DNA from: Capronia americana
Lineage: Eukaryota > Ascomycota > Eurotiomycetes > Chaetothyriales > Herpotrichiellaceae
DNA length: 64,000 nt
Direction of reading: 5' to 3'
Assembly (NCBI GenBank): GCA_016110215.1
Contig: JADWQD010000009.1
Location: 1,242,093-1,306,092 of the forward strand
Below, one piece after another: positions 10,177-21,462 of this stretch (positions are counted from its first letter, which is position 1; each line of letters opens with the position of its first letter). The translations under genes were made by a program, and so were the position numbers. The notes under the pieces are model-generated. The model did no database searches. It was not told where the DNA came from and saw nothing but the letters and a program-made list of their open reading frames with translations.

Positions 10177-11079
10177 CCAAGTACAGTACGAGTACTCCGT
10201 CAATGCCGGAAATCAAATCAACGTCAAGTCATCTATACGGAGCAAGTATTAGCGGAACGCAATGTTTGAGTGCGCAGGCACCAGGTACATACTTGATCGG
10301 ATCTAAATCTGAATCTGAATCTGAATCTACATACTCTCCCTTAGATCTCCATACCTATACACATGTACGTTACGAGACCGTTCTTCCCCCCTGAACCAGC
10401 CAGCACAGAGCCGGCTGGCTGTCCACACCGAATTTACGGTATCGAGTACTACGAGTAGATAGAAGGTTGCTTACCTGTCTTTCTGACAATGTACGTCGTG
10501 CACATGTACATACCCTACGAAAATATGCAACTTGATGTAGCTGAGCTTGCCGCGCTATCATCTCCACCCATGCTGGACTCGAGCTCTCCCCGCCTCGCAC
10601 ACCCTCGACTTTGGTGAGAGCCTTCGTGCCGATATTGTACATTCTCTCACCAAGCTGATTAGTCATAGTAGTCTTGATATAACCCGACGGCAAATCCTTT
10701 TTGATACATAGAAGAGAGCTAGATGGACGACCGAAGGACCTATGCTGTGCCGACCGTCTAAAGTTACCATTCTGTCGATGGCATTAATCGCGTTAATGGA
10801 GCCAAGGAGCCCACCGCGCTATGCTAGACAATAAACGAACCAGGAATCTCCCCATGGTGTTATGTGACTGTTCTTCCGCCTTTCCCTGACACGATCAAGG
10901 GGTTGACACTGGCCTTGAACCCAGCGGGAATTTTGGACTTTCCAAGGCATATCTCGATGGTCTCCAGCCCGAATCCAAACTCTTTCGTTGTACAATCGAC
11001 CCTCGACGTATCAGGGCACTCACCACCCGTTGTTCAGTTATTGGCACCTCAATAAGGCAAGAGTCCCCACGCTCTCACC
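10177..11079. other. Intergenic, 903 bp; only a short hexamer repeat
   Basis: Convergent spacer between the HET gene and set9. Apart from the AATCTG repeat at 10305-10328, only short unsupported ORFs are present. Confidence 0.5.
10305..10328. repeat. RAATCT hexamer repeat, four units
   Basis: One AAATCT unit followed by three GAATCT units, 24 bp in all, in the 3' flank of the HET gene. A simple-sequence repeat with no evident function. Confidence 0.8.
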
Positions 11080-13460
11080 CTAGAATCTGTCCGTGTACAC
11101 GCCCACAGGCCTCGTAACAAATCGATTACTCCGTCGTCTCATTTCATCTGGCGTTGCACTCCCACTGTCGCTTACGTCTCGCGCTGCACTCTCCGACCCA
11201 TTACCGTTGAGTGCTCTGGAATGCGAGCCAGCGCGCATCTTTGCCTCCAAGAGGGCCAGCTGGTGGTCTCCAGCTGCTCGAGCGAGTTCAGCTTCCTTCA
11301 GCAGTCCCTTTCTTGTCTGCTCCCTTTCTTCCTCTGGTAGGACGAACCGATGAATCGTGCGGTGATCCATGACCCGTTCTTCGGGATCGCCACCACCTTC
11401 AACCCAGGTTCCCTTGCCGGATCTCCCTTGTCGTCGGTATGCGCTATATTCAACAGCAGACGTCCCGTTTTTCTTGCCTTTACCCGGTGGTCTGCGTTCA
11501 AGCAGTTTCCGTGGATCGGCATCGGTTTTCGGCCAAGGGAAGCCGTACAGCATGCTGTGCCGTTCGCATCGCGGACACTCGCGGCGGGTCTGGTAGCCGT
11601 TCGGTTGGATGAAGAAGCCGAGGCACTTCTGGTTGTGGCATTGTACCCAGCGATCGTGAGGTTGCGCGAGTAATTTACGAGTCAGGATGTAGTCACCTGC
11701 AATGCGAATCGTGCCGGTCATCGGATGAACTGTTAACTTAGCCACAGTTGATGATGTGCTCGTTGGTTCTATCGACGGTAGGACGCTGTTTTCCGTGGCT
11801 GCAGAGATTGAAGGCTCGTGGATTTCTTTGGTGACTGTCGTCGTAGCAAGCGTAGAGACTACGTGAGGGACTGTCAATTGCGCGATTTCTGACGGCTCAA
11901 TAATTTGCTCCGGATGGTTTTTGGGTTGCTGGTCTTCGACACCCTGCGCCGGGGTTGAACTGTATGGAGCGACCATGAGAGTATCCTCGTCCACTTCCAT
12001 TTTGGTTGTTTCCACGCTTTCAACCTTGATCGTGACAGGAAGATCGGTGCCTTGTGTGTGGGACATATTTCGAATTGATTGTATACCCTCGGTCGAATAG
12101 CCGTTGCTAGAGGGAGACGTTGGGGCGGGTGACATCGGTGCATTTGCCGATAACTTGTCGAGCAATCTAGCAGTCATCTTGTGGCCGTGATGGCTTTTTA
12201 GGGTCTGACCAGATTTGGGAGATCGCCGCACCGCGTCAGTTGGCAGACCTGCCGCTTCCACAGGTATTGACGACTTTGCAACCAGTTGAATGGGATCCGG
12301 TGACTCGCTATCCTCGGTCCGCGACTGACTATGAGGCGGGGAAAGAGCGGCAGGTCCTTTAGAAGCTCCCTCTCGCAACGTCTCAACCGGTTCTGATCTT
12401 CGCTCACGCGACTTTTGTTGCGCGATTTCCGAGTCAGAACTATCTGGTGGAGTCCAGGACTGCTGCAGTTTGGAGGGCGACTGCATAGCCTTAGCATGCT
12501 TAGAGGGAGGAGGTGCAGAGGATGAATGAGAAAGATCCAAGTCTCTCTTCCGCTTCAGTCCCCGTGGCTGGACGGCTGACAGAGGCTCGTGGAATGGTGT
12601 AGATGTACGACTGGGAGTGTCAAGAATAGCTGCCTTTGACGTCCATCCATTGCGCTCCAGCTGTTCGCAAGTATGGCACAGGCAGTCCATATTGCCAGGA
12701 CCAAAGTAGTCATCGCCATAAGAGACGGTAATCTCGTCACCGACCTCGATATTCTTCATGGCAACCACTTCCATTCCATTCTCTCCATGTGGTACCAGAC
12801 GGCCATTTGCGTCGCAATCATGGTTCGCGAAACGTGCCGGGCCCAGGAAGATGGAAGAATTCTTTTTCCGACCTGAGACAACGATGCTGAAATTGCGGTT
12901 ACTCATATCCAACTCGGCGGATTCCTCCGTTGTGAGCGGGACGAGAGTGCCGGTGAGGTATCTGATCCTGTCGCCCTGTCGGATGCGTCTCCTGGCCGTC
13001 ACAGCAGCTTCATAGGTGGTAATGGTGTATCGGTTAGTCGTGGACACTTCCCACGCGCAGTCGGTCTGGTACATGGCGATGTACTTCCTCAGATGCTCCA
13101 AGAAATGCTCTTGTTCGGCCTTCGTGCGCAGACTCTTCTTGTACCTCTTAAGCCCAGGAAGAGCGAGCAGGGCCTTCTCGGCTGCTTTGACATCTTTGTC
13201 GACAATCACCTTGTGTAAAAGGATCTTGGGTATTTCTTCCTCCTTGATGCCTCGAATGGGAATGTGCTTGGTGCGGTTCTTTCGAATCTTGGACTTGTAA
13301 TAAGCCTGGCAGTTGTAAGCGCAAACAGTCCTTGTAGCAGGTTGAGGTTACTGACATTATCTACCATTACATCGGAGCACACATCGTCATGGGCGGCCAA
13401 CTCGGCAAGGGAGAGTCGCTGCGCCTTGTCCGGCTCCTTGGCCGACTTCTTGCGAGTCAT
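11080..13460 (-). CDS. set9: Set9/Suv4-20 type histone-lysine N-methyltransferase (H4K20), 776 aa, two exons
   Basis: Exon 1 is 13460-13356 (35 codons), followed by a 50-nt intron (13355-13306, GTCAGT...GCCAG) and exon 2 at 13305-11080. The splice recreates the family's N-terminal helix region, DNAYYKSKIRKNR. The SET domain covers about residues 125-240, with FANHDCDAN at about 194-202 and a VSYGDDYFG strand at about 229-237. A post-SET CxCxxC follows (Cys 243, 245, 248). After about 290 residues of low-complexity Ser/Thr/Pro-rich linker there is a second zinc-type module: CHNQKC, then CPRCERH. That layout is typical of fungal Set9, which methylates histone H4 Lys20 and acts in DNA-damage checkpoint signalling. 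The gene is divergent from the uL14m gene 720 bp away. Confidence 0.93.
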
Positions 13461-14180
13461 GGTCGCGTGTACGGATCCTCAAGTTGAGGAGTCGGGTTGT
13501 TGCATGGGATACACCCCGACTAGAATGTAGAAAACAGTGTATTACGGGAATGTGTGCGCAAGAGGTGACTCTGAGCCGGGGACAGCTGGGAAAGAGTGGA
13601 AGGGGCTGAACTCAATGGCCGTTGTTATTAGCTGGAACGCGGTCTGGATCAGGCCAGCCTGAACGAAGCGATGGTGAGAGGAACAATATTAAAGTGAATG
13701 TGGACACATCGTAACATAATGATCGGGTAGATTATGCACTTCACATCCGCATGAGGTGCGATCCAAGCTGAGGAAGATAGGGAGAGACTTTCAGCTTGCT
13801 TCACTTTGGTCCAAGAGCGAAGTCAAGAAAGGGCGACTTCGACTGCGCAAGTGGAGAGGGGGGAAAACGTCGGCGGCGGCTGGTCGAGGCATTCTTTGGA
13901 AGGATGACAAGCCTAAGCAGCAAGCGAACGGGCGGGAGCATGGGCGGCCGCGGCTTCTGTTTGGCTGATCCCCTTAAGCGCGTCCGAATCAAGCAGCGCA
14001 TTTGTCGATGTTCCCGCACGAAGCGTGCACGCATCTGCCACCCATCCGTGCTCCGGACCTCTGGCCAATCGATTCCATATCCACGAAATAATTCATCTGC
14101 AGCTAAACTGACTCTGTCTTCACCCACTGCAACAACCTCCTCGTGGAGTGCCGCAAGCTAGGGCGCATGATGCTGCTACA
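13461..14180. other. Intergenic, 720 bp, divergent promoter region of set9 and uL14m
   Basis: Holds the two 5' flanks. ORFs of up to 121 codons on either strand show no domain and are ignored. No TATA box or RNA gene was identified with confidence. Confidence 0.5.
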
Positions 14181-14702
14181 ATGATACAACTCAAGGTGAA
14201 TTCTACAGCTTCCCAAGGTGATGGCCTGACTTGTTGCTGACTTTGGTTAATGCTAGACGATGCTTAATTGCATCGACAACTCCGGTGCCGCCGTCGTCGA
14301 ATGTGTCGCGGTCATGCGAAAGAAGCGACAAGCTGCGAGAATAGGTATGCAAAATGGTATACACACGGAGATATTCGACTGATTCTCTTCGGCCTCGCAG
14401 GTGACAGAATCATTGTTGTCGTCCAGAAACAAAAGTCCTTCGGCCCAGAGACCCCCGGCGGATCGAGTTTGAGTATCGCCAACAAGGTCAGGAGAGGAGA
14501 CATTCGACATGCCGTGGTCGTCAGAGCAAGAAAGGAGGAGCGTCGGAAAGATGGAGGTCTGATACGGTTTGACGACAATGCCTGCGTCCTCATCAACAAA
14601 AACGGCGACCCGATCGGAACACGTTTGTCGAGTATCGTTGGAGCTGAATTACGGGAAAAGAAGTGGTCCAAGATCTTGTCTCTAGCACCAATGCACATCT
14701 GA
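14181..14702 (+). CDS. MRPL38: Mitochondrial large-subunit ribosomal protein uL14m, 134 aa, three exons
   Basis: Exon 1 is only 15 nt (14181-14195, MIQLK). Introns lie at 14196-14256 (ends TGCTAG) and 14345-14400 (ends CTCGCAG). Exons 2 and 3 are 14257-14344 and 14401-14702, totalling 405 nt. The product reads MIQLKTMLNCIDNSGA near the start, then GDRIIVVV, RRGDIRHAVVVRARKE, and GTRLSSIVGAELR near the end. That is the full bacterial L14 pattern, including the rRNA-binding basic loop. The protein sits near the bridge to the small subunit in the mitoribosome. There is no long cleavable presequence; like L14 in general, the fold starts at the first residue. Its 3' end converges on RPB9 with 266 bp between them. 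Confidence 0.93.
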
Positions 14703-14968
14703 TGCATCAAGGTTATGACAGCGTCTTGTGGGAGAGCGAGCGCCACTCCTCGCCGCAGCGGAAAACCTTTTGTACAAATATCAAGCTGGAATGCCAGGAT
14801 TCACAACCGTTGTAGGGGTTCTATGCAAGCCATTGCCAAAGTTCTTATGACGCCCACAGCATCGCTTGTGCAAGATGTCATCTTTCATACCTCATTGAAT
14901 CAACCAAGACGCCTCGTAATGCATGGGTATCCAGATCATGATTCCACCCCACGCCATCAACACCATGC

Positions 14969-15704
14969 TCAAACTGTCGTATAAACGTGATTGCAGTGCA
15001 CGCAGACATAGTACAGTTTCTAGATCACCACGGTTAGAAGGCTAAGCCCAAGTAACAGGAGGAGAGGCACTGACCATTCCCGTATCTGCAGCACGCTGTT
15101 GTGACTGGAAATAAACAGATTCCATTTCCCCACATTTGGGACACTTCTTTGTTTTTCGAGGAAGCTGTGCAAAGAAGAGCGACCTGTCAGTCTTTGGTTC
15201 TGAAGATTGGCCAGGAAACAGAGCGAGAAAGCAGAGTCGGTCAGGTATCAGACGTCAAGTCTTCTGAGCCTTCTGAGCCTTCCGACTCGGTCGAGTCCGG
15301 CAGCTGGCCACATATCCTGCATCTTAACGCGTCTCCGCAGAGCGTACAGACGGAATGGATGGTACAGGACAGCTCGGAAGAGGCAAGACCCACCGTTGGA
15401 TCAGATGCAACATCCGCGGTGGTTCCGGCTGTCTCCTGAACATTGGCTCCGAGGTGTTGACGGTACGTGCATGCCGAATCGTGTTGTGAGGTTGCGTGAC
15501 AGGCTTTACAGACGTAGAGGAGGGTTGCTGTTGCGCGGTCTTCTTTGGGATAGAGGAGATTGGAACTGTAAAGGTCCGTGGTTAGACTCGACCCAGAGAC
15601 AGAGTGCCTTCGGGAATGGCTTACCATTCTTGACAGAATCTGTAGGAGACTTCGCCACGCTTGCTTTCGCCCTCGCTCTGGGCAGGAGAGGCTGCAGCGG
15701 ACAT
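14969..15704 (-). CDS. RPB9: RNA polymerase II subunit Rpb9, 130 aa, four exons
   Basis: Exons are 15704-15625, 15565-15394, 15164-15075 and 15019-14969, totalling 393 nt. Introns are 59, 229 and 55 nt. The N-terminal zinc ribbon is YRFCQECSNLLYPKED with a partner pair CKAC. The linker holds the conserved ETAGTTADVASDPT. Exons 3 and 4 supply the TFIIS-like C-terminal ribbon: CPKCGEMESVYFQSQQR, then YYVCVHCNHVY. Rpb9 is the small Pol II subunit at the jaw/lobe that controls start-site choice, elongation fidelity and backtracking. The length matches the family (yeast 122). Intron 2 is much longer than the other two and stays open in frame for 50 codons after the splice donor; see findings. It is divergent from ESS1. 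Confidence 0.93.
15241..15393 (-). other. In-frame cysteine-rich extension inside RPB9 intron 2 (possible alternative C-terminus)
   Basis: If the intron donor at 15393 is not used, translation continues 50 codons to a TGA at 15243-15241. The extension carries two CxxC pairs (CTLCGDALRCRIC) and then an acidic Ser/Glu/Gly tail (TESEGSEGSED) encoded by a TTCTGAGCC-type direct repeat. The resulting protein would be 134 residues, with the first zinc ribbon but without the second. This is visible in the sequence; whether the form is made is unknown. Confidence 0.4.
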
Positions 15705-16639
15705 ATTTCGCAGCTGAGATAAAGAAAAGACAGGTGGACGCAGTGGACTTGACGCGAAGTGCGGAGGTAGGGATCTTGGACAAGGCTTGCTGGTGGTGTC
15801 TTCGAGAGATGGAAGTTGAGGGATGCGGCGTTGACGTTAGCGACGACCTGATCGATGATGACTTTGCTGAGTAATGCCGCAAAAGCTGGAATGATGATAA
15901 CAGCGGTGGAGGCAGGATAGAGTCAATATTCTACTCGAGCTAAACGTTTCTGCCTTCGATGAACCTAAGAGTGACTTCAATATATTCAGATCCTGAGCGC
16001 AGTCATAGAATTTGGAGGTCTTGCAAGACCAAGAAACACATGATTTCCATGCTCCCCGCATTTTCTGCGGGCTTGGAACCACGCCCCTAACGATCATCTA
16101 CCAAACAGAACAAACAGGGACGATTGCAAGCTACATGGTCCATGAATCGCCATAGTGAGTTAATCATCCCTCCGAATGATAATTAATCGATGATTCGAGG
16201 ACATCCTCCAGAGCAGCCATTCGAGGGAGCCAAGGCAAGTACGTACCTCCATGTGATGGGTTTGGGGATCTCGCTGTTTTCTTGCCCACAGTTCCTGCTT
16301 CTGGGCCAGCCTATCGCCATTCGGGGCGCATGGAGATCAGCCAGTCGCACTCCTGTTCCTGTCCTTCATCCATCCGCCGCCTGTCTTGCCGCTTTCACCG
16401 GCCTAGCGTTTGCGGGCAGTTGAATTTGTGATTAATCGATCTGCTGACAACAGGACTCGTTGCCCCACCTTGCGCCGGCATTCAAGGCCAGACACCAAAC
16501 GCCCGGTCAGTTGTCCCAACAACATCTACTGCACCTGCCTAGCTAGCTTTCAACGCTTGTTCTGCGCTGTCGACACCGATCCCCAATAGCAGAACCCATT
16601 TGTGAACGCCGTCAAGGGCGCAGCGCTATTTGCGAAACC
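15705..16639. other. Intergenic, 935 bp, divergent promoter region of RPB9 and ESS1
   Basis: Contains the 5' flanks of both genes. One 86-codon ORF on the minus strand (15837-16097) shows no recognisable domain. No RNA gene or repeat recognised. Confidence 0.5.
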
Positions 16640-17304
16640 ATGGTAAGCCCAATGTATTCTCCCGGAGTCGCGCTCGCGATGCGCGGAACACCGACTGACT
16701 GCGATTCGTACAGGGCGACGACACGGGTTTACCTCCTGACTGGGAGGTGCGCCACTCCAACTCGAAGAATCTCCCGTACTACTTCAATCAGAAAACCCAC
16801 GAGTCAAGATGGGAGCCTCCGGCAGATGCAGACACCGACAAGCTCAAAGTCTACATGGCCAACCACCACAGCTCGTCTGCTAACGGCCGCGTCGATGGTG
16901 CCGCCGGTGAGGGGAAGATCCGTGCCGCGCATCTGCTCATCAAGCACCGAGAGAGCCGTCGCCCTTCGAGCTGGAAGGAGCAAACCATCACGCGCTCGAA
17001 GGAGGAGGCCATCGAGATACTGAAACGCCATGAAGAGCAAATCCGCTCAGGCCAGACCACCCTTGGCGACCTCGCTCCTACTGAGTCAGACTGCAGCAGT
17101 GCCCGAAAGCGAGGCGACCTGGGCTTGTTCGGCAAAGGTCAGATGCAGAAAGAGTTCGAGGACGCAGCGTTCGCCTTGCAGCCAGGCGAAATGAGTGGCA
17201 TTGTTGAGACTGCCTCTGGTGTACATCTTATTCAACGGTACGTTTCCGACAGTCTGTCACCCGTGAGTATCGTGGCCGCTAATGAATGGTGCAGCATTGC
17301 GTAA
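16640..17304 (+). CDS. ESS1: Pin1/Ess1 peptidyl-prolyl cis-trans isomerase, 178 aa, three exons
   Basis: The first coding exon is just the ATG (16640-16642), followed by GTAAGC. Exon 2 is 16714-17237. Exon 3 is 10 nt (17295-17304) and completes GVHLIQRIA. The total of 537 nt closes the frame. The WW domain spans residues 7-37 with Trp11 and Trp34. The parvulin domain begins near residue 70. It has the catalytic His in AAHLLIKH and the phosphate-binding basic pair in ESRRPSSW. The active Cys lies in SDCSSARKRGDLG. The enzyme isomerises phospho-Ser/Thr-Pro bonds, classically in the RNA polymerase II CTD. It lies back to back with RPB9. The tiny terminal exons are inferred from strong splice sites and the family's expected ends. 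Confidence 0.93.
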
Positions 17305-18263
17305 ACCCCACCATTCAGATGGAAAACTGTTCCTCCTGCATGTCGGTTGACGTACGAATGGGGGAGACACGCCGAAAGTTTTACCCTTTGACGGTGTGGC
17401 GACCTTCGCATGGGAAAAACCGGCTACGGCGGAGCACATTGTTCGTTCTTTCCCGGTAGGACTTTTGCAATTGAAGCGGCGCTCCTTGTCCGCAAAAAGA
17501 AGGGTTGAATAGAACGGGCGTCACCTATCCTTCTTTTTCTTTCCAACGGTATCGTCCCCACCCGTTCTGTGGCTTACCCACCAAGCCAACTGTTCACTTC
17601 CATCGCATGTGTTGGAGACTCGAGCACGGACGCTGTGGCACCTGTGTTCATGCCGGATAGCAGAAACCATGGACAAGAGTCACGCGGGCTAGTTCGCGCT
17701 ATGACCGAATTGCCGTCTTGGGCAATATCGGGCCTCAAAACGGAACTAATCTTGCCATTCAGGTGAAAGGGTACCACCGGCGGCGGTCACATGGCTCGCT
17801 TCGTTTCTTTGCTCGCTCGCCATTTCTCTCCAGCCAAGTTGCAGGTTCGGGGGTGGGCGGCTGTTGACCACAATCCAAAATGAACTCAATCTGACGACAC
17901 AGAGTTCCCACACACCCCTGCACTGGGCATGCACTCTTCCGTACCAATCACCATGGCCGGCCCCGTCCCAGCACCTCGTTCGATGATATCCTGTCCTCGC
18001 AATACGAAATGCTCCGTTTCCATACATATAAAACTATCGTGGCCTGATCTGACTACAATGTCTGCGCACCATCCAATCCAACGTATTCCGCCTTTTGTTG
18101 CACATATAGATTCTTATATATATCTACATACCATCCACAGCCCGTCCACCGACAGCAACCACGCTCTACCCTCCACAACAACCATACTACTACTCCGAAG
18201 GCTCGCCGTCACACTCTCCCTCTTTGCCTCACCCTCACCCTCACAGCCACAGCCACAACCACA
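17305..18263. other. Intergenic, 959 bp, upstream region of the 241-aa gene
   Basis: No gene recognised. The last 120 bp before the ATG at 18264 are rich in C, A and T, with short CCCTCA and CAGCCA repeats (about 18225-18262), as expected of a fungal 5' leader. A TATAAAA lies at 18027-18033. Confidence 0.5.
18027..18033 (+). promoter_or_regulatory. TATAAAA, candidate TATA box for the 241-aa gene
   Basis: An exact TATAAAA match 231 bp upstream of the ATG. The distance would imply a leader of about 200 nt. Motif match only. Confidence 0.3.
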
Positions 18264-19224
18264 ATGCATTTCAACTATACGGCCGACTCGCTCTTCCTGG
18301 AGCCCCCTCACTCGCACGACCCCAGCAATGTCTCGCACGTAGCAGCCCTGCCCGCCGATATGCTCAGCCAACTGCCCGAGTCTGTGCAGAACGCACTATG
18401 GATGCTTCAGGAATCCACGTCGATCGTCTACGCCTCGTATCTCCGCCTGCAAGCCTTGCTGGAGGAGCGGTTCGATCGACTGACCCCCCTGCCGGGCATG
18501 CCTGGATCATGTAAGGCTTTCTCCCTCCATTTTACTTTTGCATCTTACACATACTTTTATTTTTCCTTCCCGGTTTGCTTGCTGGTTTCCGGCATTCCCC
18601 GCAAACCCCAAATCAACACCCCCCTACAAAGTTGCAATTGGGGGAAAGTTCACGTCTCAACTCTAAAAGCCTGTTACTCTCCGGAGCGAGTCATCATGAC
18701 GTCGCACTACGGAAAGTATGCTAACTTTACTTTTCCGCGCTGCAGACTCTGAGACCTCGTTTTTCAACTATATCAACGCCGTGTCCGCGGAACGTGGCTA
18801 CCTGCTCCAGGACGCGCACCCGGACTGGAAACACAAAGCTCGGCTGGCGGGCCTCCTGTCCCCAACGTCCCCTTATGCCAACGTGCCCGTGACCTACCGT
18901 GGCAAAGCGATGACGGTCGCCGACTGGATGCAGCAGCTCAGTGCGGCCGAAGCGCTGTGGATCCAATCCGCGCGCGACGCCGTCTTGCCGGACTTTGAGG
19001 GCACGGTGCTCGAGTACCAGACCCTGGGCGAGCTGGAGAGTGAGCTCGAGAGCGAAAGCGAGAGTGCGACACCTAGCGAGGCGTCCTTCTCAGAGGACGA
19101 CCGCTGGGGTGCGAATGCGCCGGTGGGCGTGGTGCGGAAGCTGCCCGACGTAGTGAAACCCCAGATTGGGCACGCGTACGAATTGGGTCCGGAGCGGATC
19201 GCGCAGGCCTTGCAAGCGCTGTGA
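18264..19224 (+). CDS. Uncharacterised protein, 241 aa, two exons
   Basis: Exon 1 is 18264-18510, the intron is 18511-18745 (235 nt, GTAAGG...CTGCAG with CTAAC near the end), and exon 2 is 18746-19224; total 726 nt. The protein starts MHFNYTADSLF and has an amphipathic middle (SVQNALWMLQESTSIVYA, then RLQALLEERF). Next comes a Trp/Tyr-containing region (DWMQQLSAAEALWIQSARD), then an acidic tandem ELESELESESESAT stretch. The conserved-looking C-terminus ends ERIAQALQAL. No signal peptide or clear membrane span. I do not recognise the family. Matching codon use on both sides of a canonical intron supports a real gene. Confidence 0.75.
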
Positions 19225-21462
19225 GCCGTGTGGTAAGTAGGGTTGCGTGGTTAGCGAGGTTGGCAAAAACCGTGGCAAGTGGGACTGGGATACGGATGGC
19301 TTCATCTTCGGCTTGGGAGAATTGGAGTATGTGTGTGTGTGAGCGTGTTTAGCAAAGTCGCACAAGTGTCTGTGCAACTCGGAGGAGGAGGGGTTTGCCA
19401 GTGCGACTGAGCCACGGCATGCAGGTGTGGTCTGACGAACGTCCTGAGTGGCCCGTCGGGTGAGCACGTTGAGAGGTTGTTGGGTCTCCATCTTGGAAGG
19501 TCTTGACGAGGTGCACGCCTGGCCTTTGCCACTGCACAATTTCTAGCATGTGTTATGAAAAGTTGGCAGATTGTGGTTTTGGTCGAACCAAGACCGGGTA
19601 TGACGAAATCCATCATTTTCTCGTGATACATGGTACAAGACAATGGCATCAGTGGTACTCGTATGACGCTTTGGGGAATCGAGATCAATATCGAGATCAG
19701 GCCATACAAGGAAGTCTCTGGACGAGTAGTGTGTACACAGCGGGCAAGCTGACTGGGCGTCCAGTAACCTCGGAAGTTGTCATCCGGCCGTCTTGTGGGA
19801 TGATGAATGTATCTGCCTGCGATCGACAGGAGACGGAAGCCTTGCTGGGTCGCCGCGCCGTCAGCTTCCCGAGCAAACCAGCAGCTAGCGGCCAAATCCG
19901 GCTCCATGTCGAGAAGGCCATCCATCAATGGTGGGGCTGAAACGTGCATGCTGTGGTATGTAGTTGGTACGTAGGTGACTTCACCTTTATCGGCCCTACT
20001 CCCTCCCGCTTGCAGTGGAAATTCCATAATCCTATTTCTGTGTGACGGTAGCGTCGAAATGCATGCACATCCAAGTCTGCATCAGGTCGGCAGTTGACTG
20101 CGCTTGCAGGAGGGCATTCTTCTCAGCCAGTGGCACGTTGTGTCGACGGCAAGAAACATGTGGGTTTTTCTTCGCGAGCGGCATGTTGTGCTGTTTCACC
20201 GAGATGCATTCGAAGTTCCCGGAGGTGTTCGGTCTGGACCGTCTCATGCACTCACCTGTTATCCGACATGTAGCCCTGGGATCCGGCCTTTCGGGGCATC
20301 CAAGCTTCGGAAACGGAATGGTCTCGTATTCCAGCCTCGGGTGCGAGTTTCCATTGGGTAAGATCTGACCAGACGGTGCCCGACCAGTCAAGTCAGTGGT
20401 CGGAAATGCCAGAACAATCCTCCACATGCTTCCTTCAGTCCGTTCAATATTTGCTTCGGGGAATGTCCTGATACACAGCTAAGCATAGTTCAATCCAGGT
20501 GCCGCCGACAGATGCAAGACTGATATCTTGAGGCATTTTTCTTCAAGCGCGACAAGTGTCGAGATGCCACGACTTTCGTTCCACAGCATTGGTCTAGGTG
20601 GGAAAGCCGATAAGCACCAATTATCTGCGATACGCACGCCTCGCTGGTCAACGTCGAACGGATGCCGTTGTGGTGGTTGAGTCTGGACCCGAAGAAAGGG
20701 GTTTCTGGCTTACCAAACACGAACCTGAAAACCTGGGGAAGTCAGCATTCACCGATTTCCCGAGGTTGGCTGGTCAGACAGCGCTTCAGCTCTCGTTTGA
20801 CCTGCACAGGTAAACGGTGCATGCCGCCCACGCATATCTGCCCAAGCCATCTCCCTGTTCATGCAGGGAAGATCTGGTTCTTTTGCCTGCATTTGGCCCG
20901 TCGTAACCACTTGAAACGTGTACTTCGTTGAATTGAGTTGTTTTCTTTCCTCTGGACACTCTACCAGACTGCCAGTCTCTAAATTGTGCTTGCCGAGGAT
21001 AAGCGATTGTCAGGCGGGCGCTCGCCCCTGCTTGTGCTCGTTCAGCGCATCCCTTGGCCGGGGGGAGTTAGGGATGAACCTAACAAGGTGATGGGTCTGT
21101 GTTGCTCCAGACGGTGATACACTGCCATCCTGTTTTCAGAAGAAATTTGTCGAGTAAGCTGATGGGGAGTGTCCTATGAGATATGCGCTCAAGCTGCTGT
21201 CCATTCAACATTCTGAAGCGACCTGGCGACAAGGGCCTTCGGGCCAATAATGCCCTCCATGATAATGAGGACCCGACAAATCGTGTAGATAATGAAGATC
21301 GGCTGAGTCAGCAGCAACGACCTCAGTGCAGCACTGGGCTCAGGATGTTTCTTCGGACGGGTGTAAGCCGGTTCCTTTGCACATGCCTTGTCTGTCTGTG
21401 GTCGGCGGTGGCCAAAAATGGGTGATGCGAGATGTTCTGGCTGTCACCGGGTTGGTTGCCTT
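19225..21462. other. Intergenic, 2.2 kb, gene-poor; nothing supported
   Basis: Many overlapping ORFs of 60-240 codons on both strands, the longest at 19302-20027 on the minus strand, with no domain, no consistent start and low-complexity ends. A short TG run lies near 19328. No transposon, tRNA or rRNA signal recognised. It begins the accessory stretch that runs to about 24.9 kb. Confidence 0.45.

Noticed and set aside
19302..20027. 241-codon minus-strand ORF
   Set aside because: No domain, ends in a CA/TG simple repeat and has no matching splice or start context.
20110..20190. Imperfect direct repeat encoding similar peptides on the minus strand
   Set aside because: Roughly 20 of 26 matching bases between two units, no third copy, and no supported gene around it.
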